Part shown: positions 8,523 through 17,368 of the stretch, in pieces
Position numbering within the stretch: the stretch's first letter is position 1
Layout of the letters: every line of letters begins with the position of its first letter
The notes under the pieces: model-generated
Databases searched by the model: none
Told to the model about the DNA's origin: nothing
What the model saw: the letters and a program-made list of their open reading frames with translations, nothing else
Position numbers and translations under genes: made by a program
Assembly: GCA_002281575.1 (NCBI GenBank)
Contig: NCGN01000010.1
Coordinates: 21,453 to 85,452 of the forward strand
Length of the DNA stretch: 64,000 nucleotides
DNA from: Sphingobacteriia bacterium 28-36-52
Lineage (GTDB): Bacteria; Bacteroidota; Bacteroidia; Chitinophagales; Chitinophagaceae
Direction of reading: 5' to 3'

Positions 8523-9434
8523 TTAAGCATTGCCTGTATTTGCATACTCGTTTACAAAACTAAATAGATTAAACTGTTCCTTCGTTGCTTTTGCTTTTAA
8601 TGCCTGGTAGATGGCTTTCTTATCGTATGGCTTCATTCTATTTCTTGCAATCAACTGATACACACGTTCGGTTAATAACCAAATTTTTCGATTGTTGATG
8701 GATATATGTTGTTGGTGTGCTTCAATGGCTTCTGCTAATTCCGCTATCCCTTCTTTTTGTGATGCCACTGTTTTAATCACTTCAATTTTTTTATCCGTAT
8801 TAAACGCTGGCGCCATCATTAAACGGAGGTTTTTTACAAAAGTATCCGCATCGGGCCGATCACTTTTATTCACGACAAACACATCTGCTATTTCCATTAA
8901 ACCAGCTTTCATGGTTTGTACTTCATCGCCTGCTTCGGGCACAACCACCACAATAGTTGTATCGGCCAAGCCTGCGATTTCAATTTCACTCTGCCCCACT
9001 CCTACTGTTTCAACAATAATTTCATCAAAACCTGCTGTTTGTAAAATGGCTGTGATTTCAATAATATATGGATGCAAACCACCCAATGATCCACGGGTTG
9101 CCAATGAACGGATATATACGCCCGGATGATTGTACCAATCACTCATTCTAATTCTATCTCCTAAAAGTGCCCCCATATTAAATGGAGAAGATGGATCAAT
9201 ACATAAGATGGCTACTTTTTTTCCTTGAGCAGTCCAATGTCCAATAAGCGCATCGGTTAAAGTGCTTTTGCCTGCACCGGGAGGTCCAGTGATCCCTGTA
9301 ATAGGAGTTTTACCAATGGGTAAACTTTGTAAAAAAACATCGTAGCCCTCCACTTCATTCTCTACCAATGATATAGCCCTTGCAATGGATTGATGATTGC
9401 CTATTTGTATGCCTGCTAATAATTGTTTCCACAT
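8523..9434 (-). CDS. meaB: Methylmalonyl-CoA mutase-associated GTPase MeaB
   Basis: A 303-residue G3E-family P-loop GTPase that gates adenosylcobalamin loading onto methylmalonyl-CoA mutase and protects the enzyme. Visible motifs are the Walker A GPPGAGKST near residue 51, IDPSSPF, the switch region VETVGVGQSE and the guanine motif NKSD (around residue 190). Full length for the family. The mutase subunits are not in this window. The gene is divergent from the O-antigen-ligase-like gene and upstream of a glycosyltransferase. Confidence 0.95.
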   Translation of the reverse strand: MWKQLLAGIQIGNHQSIARAISLVENEVEGYDVFLQSLPIGKTPITGITGPPGAGKSTLTDALIGHWTAQGKKVAILCIDPSSPFNMGALLGDRIRMSDWYNHPGVYIRSLATRGSLGGLHPYIIEITAILQTAGFDEIIVETVGVGQSEIEIAGLADTTIVVVVPEAGDEVQTMKAGLMEIADVFVVNKSDRPDADTFVKNLRLMMAPAFNTDKKIEVIKTVASQKEGIAELAEAIEAHQQHISINNRKIWLLTERVYQLIARNRMKPYDKKAIYQALKAKATKEQFNLFSFVNEYANTGNA

Positions 9435-9468
9435 ATAACTGCTGTAAATGTAAATTTATGCCAACTGT

Positions 9469-10653
9469 ATGCCAAAAAGAGCAACAAATATTTTATTAGC
9501 ATTGGCCATCATTATGCTGGCTGGTTTATTATGGAGTAGAGCCGTATTATCAATTAGTATGGGCCTAATGGCCTTTTATGCCATCTATTATTTGAAAAAA
9601 GAAAAGGAGACTCTTTTATCGCCCCTCTTTATTTGGAGTTTTTGCCCATTGGTATTGATGTTGATGGGTATTTATCAAGAGGGATTTAACGCCAGCAACC
9701 TTCAAAGCTTACTCGGAATAATGGTTTATCCTATTGCCGGAATTACTGCTATTGCATCAGAAAAATTTGCCTTTACTAAAACCATTTCGCAACCATGGAT
9801 TCATGCCGCTTTAATTGCTTTATTGTATCCGTTAGGATGGTATGTATTACATGCGGGGGAAGCGTTTGAGCTATATGGCCAAGGCAGAACATTGCCTGTA
9901 TTCATGGATACGGATCATGTTCGATTCAGTATTTTTTTGTGCAGTGCTTTATTGTTTGCGCTCTTGCCAATTAGTAATGCGCGTTATAAAAAAATATCTT
10001 TTGCAATTTTATTGATTGCTATTCTTTTTTTAGCTGTAAGAACAGGATGGGTAATTGCAGCCCTAATCATTGCAGGTTACGGTATACATTATTTGAAATC
10101 AAAACCTGTAACAAATAGGCATCGCTCTCGCAACATATTGATTGCAATAATTGCGTTCATCACCATTCTTGCTATCACACCCACTATTCAACAAAAAATC
10201 AGGTACACCATTTACGATTGGAATAACTACAATACCAAAGGATATGATTCCACTTATTCAGATGGGGTAAGAAGAGCCATTAATACGGTGGCTTTAAAAG
10301 CCATCAAAGAAGATCATGCTACTGCAATTGGTTGGTCTGCTATACCATCTACACTTCAACAAAAATTTACCGAAGTATTCAATGGTCAAAGCACCCAATA
10401 CGGCTGGCCTTTTAACCAATGGTTGTTTTGGTGGATGGGCAGTGGCTGGTGGGGAATGTTGTTATTTTCTATATGGTTATTCTATCCTGCGTGGTATGGA
10501 TTCCAAACTAAAAATCCATACCTCATTATTTGGACTTTGGCCATTGCGTTTTCATGCCTAGTAGAAACTACCATCAATTATCAATATGGCACTTTACTTC
10601 ATGTTTGGCCATTATTGGTTTGCTGGCAAATAGGTAAAAAATCATCGGAGTAA
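9469..10653 (+). CDS. O-antigen ligase-like polytopic membrane protein
   Basis: A 394-residue inner-membrane protein with roughly ten hydrophobic segments and one larger loop (about residues 245-310), the layout of the O-antigen ligase / Wzy superfamily. I see no motif that separates ligase from polymerase, so the assignment rests on topology and context beside glycosyltransferases. Its 3' end overlaps the convergent glycosyltransferase gene by 12 bases. Confidence 0.7.
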   Translation: MPKRATNILLALAIIMLAGLLWSRAVLSISMGLMAFYAIYYLKKEKETLLSPLFIWSFCPLVLMLMGIYQEGFNASNLQSLLGIMVYPIAGITAIASEKFAFTKTISQPWIHAALIALLYPLGWYVLHAGEAFELYGQGRTLPVFMDTDHVRFSIFLCSALLFALLPISNARYKKISFAILLIAILFLAVRTGWVIAALIIAGYGIHYLKSKPVTNRHRSRNILIAIIAFITILAITPTIQQKIRYTIYDWNNYNTKGYDSTYSDGVRRAINTVALKAIKEDHATAIGWSAIPSTLQQKFTEVFNGQSTQYGWPFNQWLFWWMGSGWWGMLLFSIWLFYPAWYGFQTKNPYLIIWTLAIAFSCLVETTINYQYGTLLHVWPLLVCWQIGKKSSE

Positions 10654-11514
10654 TCGATAATTTTTAAAATCGAAGGGCCTTATGCCAGTTGCTTTTTCAA
10701 AATAATACAAGGCTTTGTCTTTTAGACTAAATTTTTTCTTTGATGGATCAAAACTGATAGGCCAATTGGCTCGCTCTATTCTTGCGTGCATCACTTGAGG
10801 ATGCGTTCCATTGAATTTTTCTAAAGAATCAAATTGGCTGTAATCAAAAAAATTGGGTTGTGCCATATAGTCTTTGAGGGCTTCATCTTTGTGCCAAAGC
10901 TTACTAAACTCTTTTTGCTTTTTCATCATTTGCTCAGGAGACTTCACCCAACCATAATGATATACATATGCATCAATGGCTTTTACTTTTAACTTCTGCC
11001 CGCCTTTTCTAAAGCCTTGGGCATCTTTGTAGGCAGTAATATGTTGGTCATTTCTAATTACCCGTACTTCTTTACTGTACCATGTTCTGCTATCCCCCAC
11101 ATAATCGTAAGTTCCATAAAAGTGGAGGTACTTAAACAATAAACCTTCAACTTGAAGTTGATCTTTGTAGTCGGCGCATCCTTTTAAAATTGCTGCATGG
11201 TACTGCTCATGTACCACTTCATCCCCTTGAATATAAAATGCCCAATCTGCATCTTTGCTGATCAATTGCAGTGCCTTATTGGTTTCTACCGCTAATACAG
11301 AACCGCCTGATCGTAAATTTGGATCCCAAACTGAATGATGAATCTTAATTTTAGGATCATGGATAGATTCCATTAACTCAATGGTTCCATCGGTACAATC
11401 CCCAATTAAAATGATCATTTCATCTACCACTGGCAATATAGATTTTACCGCTTCAACAATTGGATAATCATTTAACACAGCATTTTTAATAATTGTGAAG
11501 CCAGCAATTTTCAT
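10642..11514 (-). CDS. Glycosyltransferase, GT2-like
   Basis: A 290-residue putative glycosyltransferase. The N-terminal AGFTIIKNAVLNDYPIVEAV and the DEMIILIGDCTDGT segment are typical of a GT2 subgroup with a weaker DxD motif; YIQGDEVVHE around residue 90 fills that place. No membrane segment is seen. The ATG at 11514 is used; the in-frame TTG at 11535 would add seven residues with no family resemblance. It is divergent from the Lon-domain gene, with 57 bases between the start codons. Confidence 0.8.
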   Translation of the reverse strand: MKIAGFTIIKNAVLNDYPIVEAVKSILPVVDEMIILIGDCTDGTIELMESIHDPKIKIHHSVWDPNLRSGGSVLAVETNKALQLISKDADWAFYIQGDEVVHEQYHAAILKGCADYKDQLQVEGLLFKYLHFYGTYDYVGDSRTWYSKEVRVIRNDQHITAYKDAQGFRKGGQKLKVKAIDAYVYHYGWVKSPEQMMKKQKEFSKLWHKDEALKDYMAQPNFFDYSQFDSLEKFNGTHPQVMHARIERANWPISFDPSKKKFSLKDKALYYFEKATGIRPFDFKNYRLLR

Positions 11515-11571
11515 TTTAGCTAAATTGTGAAGCAAAGAACTGAAATCTTTTGTACGGATAAGCTGAAGTCT

Positions 11572-12210
11572 ATGATTAATTTTATACCTATTTTTCCTTT
11601 AGCATTGGTAGTTTATCCAGGTGAGGAGTTGAATCTCCATATATTCGAGCCTCGTTACAAGGAATTAATCACCGAATGTTTTGCAGAAGCAAAACCCTTT
11701 GGCATACCTACTGTTTTAGAAGAAGGAGTAGCCGAAACAGGCACCATGGTAGAAATTACAGAGATTGTACAAGTGTACGAAGATGGCAGAATGGATATTA
11801 AAACTAGGGGCATCAGGGTGTTTCAAGTATTAGAGCTCATTGAATCAATTCCAGACAAAATGTTTAGTGGCGCTATAGTTAGTTATCCTATTAATGATGA
11901 AACTACCAAGCCTTTTGTCTCTTTTAAAATTTTAGATTCCGTTTATGTATTGCATCGGTTATTAAATGTTACCAAGAATTTTAATAAAAAAGTGGCCGAT
12001 ATCATGAGTTATGATATGGCACACCATGCTGGGCTATCGCTAAAAGAAGAATACGAATTATTGTGTTTGTTTAAAGAAGAACAAAGACTAGAGTATTTAA
12101 GAAGACATTTAGAAAAAGTGATTCCTGTTATTACTGGAATGGAGCAATTAAAAGAAAAAATCATCATTAATGGCTCTTTTAAAAAAATAAAGGGGTTCAA
12201 GCTTAATTAA
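11572..12210 (+). CDS. Lon N-terminal (substrate-binding) domain protein
   Basis: A 212-residue protein carrying only the Lon N-terminal PUA-like domain: IPIFPLALVVYPGEELNLHIFEPRYKEL is the family signature in the first 35 residues. There is no AAA or protease domain, so it is not a protease itself; stand-alone members have no settled function. The ATG at 11572 begins exactly at the conserved domain; the GTG at 11527 would add 15 residues that overlap the divergent promoter region. coaX follows five bases downstream. Confidence 0.85.
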   Translation: MINFIPIFPLALVVYPGEELNLHIFEPRYKELITECFAEAKPFGIPTVLEEGVAETGTMVEITEIVQVYEDGRMDIKTRGIRVFQVLELIESIPDKMFSGAIVSYPINDETTKPFVSFKILDSVYVLHRLLNVTKNFNKKVADIMSYDMAHHAGLSLKEEYELLCLFKEEQRLEYLRRHLEKVIPVITGMEQLKEKIIINGSFKKIKGFKLN

Positions 12211-12215
12211 CCATC

Positions 12216-12944
12216 ATGGGTATTTCACTTTGTTTAGATTTTGGCAATACGCGCTTAAAAGTGGCGGCATTTAATGGAAGAGATTTTCAAGAAGAAATTA
12301 ATTTACCCGATGCGGCTGTTGAAACTATTGCAGCATTAATGCATCAATGGAAGCCTACTAAAGTCATTCTTTCCTCTGTAATAAACCATGACCCTGCTAT
12401 TGAAACATTCATGGCAGCACAAACAGCATTCCATCGATTGAGTCATGCTAGTTTACTTCCTTTGACCACACCGGTTGGCAAACCTGAAACCATTGGAGCC
12501 GACAGACTGGCTTTGGTAGCGGCTGCAGTGGACCTGTTTCCCAAACAACATAACCTGGTTATTGGACTAGGAACTTGCATTACTTACAATTTTATCAATA
12601 ATCAACATGAATTTTTAGGTGGGAGCATTTCTCCTGGAATGAATATGCGCTTCAGGGCCATGCATGAGCAAACTGCTTTATTGCCCTATATTAAGGCAGA
12701 ATCACCCTTTCCGCTGATTGGATATGATACCAAAACCAATCTCTTGAGTGGGGTTATTTGGGGGATGACCAAAGAAATAGATGGAATAATTGACGAATAT
12801 GCCCTAAAATACAGCAACTTTAACGTGCTATTAACCGGGGGGGATATGCCTTTTTTTGTACCACACCTAAAAAACAGGATATTTGCCGACCCAAACCTAA
12901 TTTTTAAAGGCTTATATGCAATCAGTGAGTTCAACAACAGGTAG
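12216..12944 (+). CDS. coaX: Type III pantothenate kinase
   Basis: A 242-residue CoaX kinase, ATP-dependent phosphorylation of pantothenate being the first step of coenzyme A synthesis. It has the ASKHA fold: LDFGNTRLKVAAF at the N-terminus (phosphate-1 loop), GADRLALVAAA near residue 92 (the GxDR family motif), GLGTCITYNFI (second nucleotide-binding motif) and GGSISPGMNMRFRAM. Type III enzymes are insensitive to CoA feedback. The 3' end overlaps the next gene by 29 bases, a sign of translational coupling. Confidence 0.95.
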   Translation: MGISLCLDFGNTRLKVAAFNGRDFQEEINLPDAAVETIAALMHQWKPTKVILSSVINHDPAIETFMAAQTAFHRLSHASLLPLTTPVGKPETIGADRLALVAAAVDLFPKQHNLVIGLGTCITYNFINNQHEFLGGSISPGMNMRFRAMHEQTALLPYIKAESPFPLIGYDTKTNLLSGVIWGMTKEIDGIIDEYALKYSNFNVLLTGGDMPFFVPHLKNRIFADPNLIFKGLYAISEFNNR

Positions 12945-14292
12945 GCTGGCTTTTGTGGTTAGTTTCATCTCTTTTTTCGCAATCAGTTCATCTGCTCAGG
13001 TAAATTCACCATTTTCCCGTTACGGATTGGGCAATTTAGTAGGTTCCCAACATGCCATTAGCCGTTCCATGGGTGGTCTTTCAGCCGCTTATGCCGACGG
13101 AAATAATTACAATGTTGGTCAGGCCATCAATTTTAATAACCCAGCAACCTATGGTTCCAACTATATGGTCACCTACGATTTGGGTTTGTCTATTGATTCC
13201 AGAAAATTAAAAAGTAATAATCCTAGCGGAACTTTTAGTTCTGTTTATTTAATCCCAAGCTATTTAGCGGTAAGTTTTCCGTTGAATAAAGCAAAAGGAC
13301 TGGGTTTGGCTTTTGGATTAAGGCCAATCACTAGGGTTAATTACGGTGTAGAAAGCAGGGCTCGACTTGCTGGAGATAGCGTGGGTACCATTTACGAAGG
13401 TACTGGCGGCACCAACCAGGCTTTTATTGGGATAGGTAAGAAATGGAAGAATTTAAGTGTAGGATTAAATACCGGATATACTTTTGGAAGAAAGGAATTG
13501 AGCACCACCAAAACATTCTATAACGATACTTTACAGTATTTTGAATCGAAGTCTGCTTCTCAAACCAATTTTGGAAAAGTATTTTTACAGTTGGGTGTTC
13601 AATATGAATTCACTTTATCTAAGAAAGAAAATGCTGCAGACAAATCTGCAAAAAGCCTGTTGATGAGAGTGGGTGCTACTGCATCTTTTCAACAGAACAT
13701 GAGTGCTGTTCAAAGTATTAGCAGACAAACTTTTGTAGTGAATGCTGCAGGCGGATTAATAGAAGTAGACAGCATAGCTAAGCAAGACAATATTAAAGGA
13801 ACGATTGTGATGCCTGCCACATACGATGCAGGTTTCATGATTATGAAAACCTTAACCAATACCAGAGGTAATTTTCAATTGTGGTCTGCTGGATTAGAAT
13901 TTACCACTACACAATGGACCAAGTATCGTTTTTATGGCCAACCAGATGCATTGAACAATAGTTGGGCCTTAAAATTGGGTGCACAAATTAGCCCTAACCC
14001 AGATGGTGCTACCAGCTACCTCAGCAATGTAAACTACCGTTTTGGGTTTCAGTTTGGTAAAGATTATATCAATGCGGATGGGAATGGTTTAAAGCATAGT
14101 TCATTTACTTTAGGTGCAGGTTTCCCTATCAGAAAATGGAGAAACTATGAAACGCAATACACGGTTGTTCAAGCAGCAGTTCAATTTGGTAAAAGAGGAT
14201 CTGCTGTAAATAATATTACAGAGAACTATACTCAATTAACCCTTGGATTTAGTTTAAGCGATATGTGGTTCATAAAACGCAAATATGATTAA
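12916..14292 (+). CDS. Predicted outer-membrane beta-barrel protein
   Basis: A 458-residue secreted protein with a signal peptide ending near FFAISSSAQ. It then has NSPFSRYGLGNLVG and SMGGLSAAYADG stretches, followed by many alternating hydrophobic/polar strands typical of a FadL-like or PorV-like barrel common in Bacteroidota. The C-terminus ends in an aromatic-rich strand. The function is unknown. It overlaps coaX by 29 bases and lptC by 8, so all three are probably translated from one message. Confidence 0.75.
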   Translation: MQSVSSTTGRLAFVVSFISFFAISSSAQVNSPFSRYGLGNLVGSQHAISRSMGGLSAAYADGNNYNVGQAINFNNPATYGSNYMVTYDLGLSIDSRKLKSNNPSGTFSSVYLIPSYLAVSFPLNKAKGLGLAFGLRPITRVNYGVESRARLAGDSVGTIYEGTGGTNQAFIGIGKKWKNLSVGLNTGYTFGRKELSTTKTFYNDTLQYFESKSASQTNFGKVFLQLGVQYEFTLSKKENAADKSAKSLLMRVGATASFQQNMSAVQSISRQTFVVNAAGGLIEVDSIAKQDNIKGTIVMPATYDAGFMIMKTLTNTRGNFQLWSAGLEFTTTQWTKYRFYGQPDALNNSWALKLGAQISPNPDGATSYLSNVNYRFGFQFGKDYINADGNGLKHSSFTLGAGFPIRKWRNYETQYTVVQAAVQFGKRGSAVNNITENYTQLTLGFSLSDMWFIKRKYD

Positions 14293-14878
14293 TCTAAATC
14301 TACATAATAAAAATATAATTGCAGCCTTTTTCATAGGCTGCTTTTTTATGCTCGGATGCGAGAACGATGTAAATGAAGTAAAAGAATTAGGCAAGAAAAA
14401 ACCTGGTATTGAAGAAGGTAAAAATATTACCAGCTTTTTGAGCATGGGGGGCAAAATGAAAGCAAAACTAACTGCTCCTCTTTTATTAAGATACCAAGGA
14501 GACAGTGCATTGAAGTCTGAATTTCCTAAAACCTTGTTTGTAGAATTTTACAACGACAGCATGAAGCTAGAGAGCACGCTCAGAGCCAATTATGGAAGAT
14601 ATATTGAGAACGAGAATAAAATTTATTTAAGGGACAGTGTAGTGATTATCCGAATTAATGGAGACACTTTAGAAACTTCTGAACTGCTATGGGACCAAAC
14701 ACTTGGAAGGTTTCATACCGACAAGCCCGTTACTACCAGTCAGCGTAACCCCAGACAAAAGTTGTATGCCAAAAAAGGCTTCAGCTCTAATCAAACCCTA
14801 ACAGATATTACTTACTATGAATTAGATTTGGGAAGCTTTCTAATTTTACCAGATAGTACTGCAGATAAAAAACAATAA
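14285..14878 (+). CDS. lptC: LPS export periplasmic protein LptC
   Basis: A 197-residue protein of the LptC family in its Bacteroidota form, which passes lipopolysaccharide from the inner-membrane LptBFG extractor to LptA. The N-terminus has a hydrophobic stretch with lipobox-like FMLGC, so it may be a lipoprotein rather than a single-pass membrane protein. Downstream are the beta-jellyroll strands FPKTLFVEFYNDS and YGRYIENENKIYLRDSVV and the segment TSELLWDQTLGRFHTDKPV, which is typical of the family. It overlaps the upstream barrel gene by 8 bases. Confidence 0.87.
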   Translation: MINLNLHNKNIIAAFFIGCFFMLGCENDVNEVKELGKKKPGIEEGKNITSFLSMGGKMKAKLTAPLLLRYQGDSALKSEFPKTLFVEFYNDSMKLESTLRANYGRYIENENKIYLRDSVVIIRINGDTLETSELLWDQTLGRFHTDKPVTTSQRNPRQKLYAKKGFSSNQTLTDITYYELDLGSFLILPDSTADKKQ

Positions 14879-14888
14879 AATCAATTTT

Positions 14889-15878
14889 ATGGAATACAGA
14901 AGAATGGGAAGATCAGGCCTTCAATTAAGTGTATTAAGCTTTGGCAGTTGGGTTACATTTCATAAACAAATTAACGACAATAGTGCCGACGAACTAATGG
15001 GCATTGCTTACGATAATGGCATCAATTTTTTTGATAATGCAGAAGTGTATGCATTGGGAGAAAGTGAAAAAATGATGGGGCGTGTATTAAAAGCAAAAAA
15101 TTGGGATCGTACTTCTTATACTCTTTCTTCTAAAGCATTTTTTGGCTGGAGAGGAAAAGAGAATAAACCCAATCAAACAGGTCTCAGCAGAAAGCATTTA
15201 ACGGAGGCTTGTAATGAAGCATTGCAAAGGCTTCAAACCGATTATTTAGACTTATACTTCTGTCATAGACCCGATAAAAACACGCCTATTGAAGAAGTGG
15301 TGTTAACCATGAACACTTTAATTCAACAAGGAAAAATTTTATACTGGGGTACCAGTGAATGGAGCGGCGTAGAATTGATGGAAGCACATAGGGTTGCCCA
15401 ATATTATCGTTTAATTGGGCCTTCTATGGAACAACCTCAATACAATCTTTTCGAAAGAAATAAAATAGAAAACGACTACCTAGAAGTATATAAAAATGTA
15501 GGATTAGGCACTACCATCTGGAGTCCTTTAGCCGCTGGATTACTTACAGGAAAATACAATAATGGTATACCTGAAGGTAGTAGATTGGGCATCGAAGGAT
15601 TTGACTGGTTAAAAGAGCGTTGGATTATGCAAGACAAAATTGAAAAAGTAAAGCAACTAGAACTTTTGGCCAAAGAGTTGGGTTGTAGCTTGCCTGCTTT
15701 GAGTATTGCCTGGTGTATTAAAAATCCAAACGTTACTACTGCCATTTTGGGTGCTACCAAAAAAGAACAATTAATCGATAATTTAACTGCTTTAAAGGCA
15801 TTAACACTAATTACCCCCGAAGTAATTGGTAAAATTGAAGCGATTATGCAGAACAAACCCTTACTAGCGGAATATTAA
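14889..15878 (+). CDS. Aldo/keto reductase (Kv-beta / AKR6-like)
   Basis: A 329-residue NADPH-dependent oxidoreductase with a TIM-barrel fold. Motifs in order: GRSGLQLSVLSFGSWV at the N-terminus, DNAEVYALGESE with the catalytic Asp-Tyr, YFCHRPDKNTPIEE, and SIAWCIKNPNVTTAILGATK, part of the NADPH-binding C-terminal region. The overall pattern is that of the voltage-gated potassium-channel beta-subunit-like group. The physiological substrate is unknown. It starts 10 bases after lptC. Confidence 0.9.
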   Translation: MEYRRMGRSGLQLSVLSFGSWVTFHKQINDNSADELMGIAYDNGINFFDNAEVYALGESEKMMGRVLKAKNWDRTSYTLSSKAFFGWRGKENKPNQTGLSRKHLTEACNEALQRLQTDYLDLYFCHRPDKNTPIEEVVLTMNTLIQQGKILYWGTSEWSGVELMEAHRVAQYYRLIGPSMEQPQYNLFERNKIENDYLEVYKNVGLGTTIWSPLAAGLLTGKYNNGIPEGSRLGIEGFDWLKERWIMQDKIEKVKQLELLAKELGCSLPALSIAWCIKNPNVTTAILGATKKEQLIDNLTALKALTLITPEVIGKIEAIMQNKPLLAEY

Positions 15879-15947
15879 AAAGCAAAAAAATAGTTCTACC
15901 TTCTTTCCAACTTTTCAAACAATCCTTCTCTTACTCTTGAAAACTGC

Positions 15948-16499
15948 TTGGAACAGGTAATAGACATACAAAAAGCTGCTGTAAAAAAGGCTTGCAATGG
16001 AGATGCAAAAGCCCAGGCTTGGTTGTACGAGCAATACAGTAAAGCCATGTTTAATATCTGTACCAGAATGACGGGCAACCAGTCAGACGCAGAAGACCTT
16101 TTACAAGACTGTTTTGTTATTGCATTTAGCAATCTTCATCAGCTTAAAGTTGCTGAGCAATTTGGGGGCTGGCTCAAAAGAATTGTGGTAAATGAATGCA
16201 TTCGTTTCAGCAAAAAAAATATTCGCTGGGAAGAATGGGACAGCGACCAACAAGGCAATCTGGTAAATGATGAAATAGAATGGTGGAAAACAATTGATTT
16301 CAAAATCATTCATTCAACCATAAAGCAATTACCCGAAGGATGCAGACAGGTATTCAACTTGTATGTATTTGAAGATTATTCACACAAAGAAATTGCAGAA
16401 AGCATGGGTATTTCAGAATCAACCAGTAAAAGCCAATATCAACGAGCAAGGGCATTGCTAAAACAAAGAATATATAAACAAGTACAAATACATGGATGA
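15948..16499 (+). CDS. ECF-type RNA polymerase sigma factor
   Basis: A 183-residue sigma-70 family factor of the ECF type. Region 2 covers about residues 25-75 (YSKAMFNICTRM, SDAEDLLQDCF), and region 4 about residues 125-175 (LPEGCRQVFNLYVFEDYSHKEIAESMGI, then the recognition helix ending in ARALLKQR). The frame has no ATG or GTG between an upstream stop at 15891 and region 2, so the start must be the TTG at 15948, or a rarer codon. A TTG start may keep its level low. It overlaps the anti-sigma-like gene by 8 bases. Confidence 0.9.
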   Translation: MEQVIDIQKAAVKKACNGDAKAQAWLYEQYSKAMFNICTRMTGNQSDAEDLLQDCFVIAFSNLHQLKVAEQFGGWLKRIVVNECIRFSKKNIRWEEWDSDQQGNLVNDEIEWWKTIDFKIIHSTIKQLPEGCRQVFNLYVFEDYSHKEIAESMGISESTSKSQYQRARALLKQRIYKQVQIHG

Positions 16500-17358
16500 G
16501 TTTAAAAAATATTTAATTAATCACCAAGAGCAGCTAGAAACAGATGCGCCCAGTTCATTGGTTTGGGGTAAAGTGCAAGAGCGCATGAATACCCAGTCGG
16601 GGCAAGATTTCACTCCTATCGGTAACGAATTTGCATCAGTGAAAATGGATGAGACTGCAAAAGTTTTTTCAATGCGAAAGTTGGTGCAATGGTGTGCAGC
16701 TGCTTGTATCTTGGGTTTAGCTGGTATTGGCGTTTGGTATTTGTTTAACGATAATAATATAGTGAAACCGCTTCAAGAACAAGTGGTAACAAATGAACAA
16801 AAAACCAATACCGCTCCAAGTAATTCTACCACCAATTCATCCACTAATTCGCCCATTAATTCACAGAGCAATAATCGATTGAATGAGTCAATCGTAGCAA
16901 CAGAACCTAATTCAACGGATGCGTCCCTTGGTTCAACTCAACCCGTTTTTAGCAAACAAACCCAATCAGTAAAACCAAAAACAACTGGTTACTCAACGGC
17001 AGCAACAAACAAAAACAATGCAATGACCGCATTGACTAATATGGAAACAGGGTTTACACAAATCATCAATTTGCAAAAAGGAAAAATTAGTACCACTCCT
17101 ATGTATGCAGAGTCTGCTAGTTATTTTAATGAATTCAAAGCACAAATAAACCAACTAGAACAAGAGGAAAAACAAATTAAAAAAGAGATTGCTAAAAAAG
17201 GACTAACAGATCAACAGCTTGATCAACTGATAAATCTGTATCAATATAAATTGACTGTGTTGAAACAGTTACAACTAGAAATGAATAAAACCAATAACCG
17301 TTACAAACAAAACAGAGGACCAGTAGATTCTACTCGTGCTTACTTTATTAATATTTAA
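16492..17358 (+). CDS. Probable membrane-bound anti-sigma factor
   Basis: A 288-residue single-pass membrane protein. Residues 1-63 are a soluble, probably cytoplasmic domain, residues 65-85 a transmembrane helix (VQWCAAACILGLAGIGVWYLF), then an Asn/Thr/Ser-rich linker (about 95-185) and a C-terminal coiled coil (about 210-275: INQLEQEEKQIKKEI and later heptads). Position directly after, and overlapping, an ECF sigma gene plus the membrane topology indicate an anti-sigma factor. No zinc-binding HxxxCxxC motif is present, so this assignment is by context. Confidence 0.7.
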   Translation: MDEFKKYLINHQEQLETDAPSSLVWGKVQERMNTQSGQDFTPIGNEFASVKMDETAKVFSMRKLVQWCAAACILGLAGIGVWYLFNDNNIVKPLQEQVVTNEQKTNTAPSNSTTNSSTNSPINSQSNNRLNESIVATEPNSTDASLGSTQPVFSKQTQSVKPKTTGYSTAATNKNNAMTALTNMETGFTQIINLQKGKISTTPMYAESASYFNEFKAQINQLEQEEKQIKKEIAKKGLTDQQLDQLINLYQYKLTVLKQLQLEMNKTNNRYKQNRGPVDSTRAYFINI

Positions 17359-17368
17359 AACAGATACA

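Noticed and set aside
8692..9129. 145-codon open frame on the plus strand opposite meaB
   Set aside because: It lies wholly inside meaB, whose protein has all MeaB motifs; the antisense translation is Ser/Thr/Ile-rich with no recognisable family.
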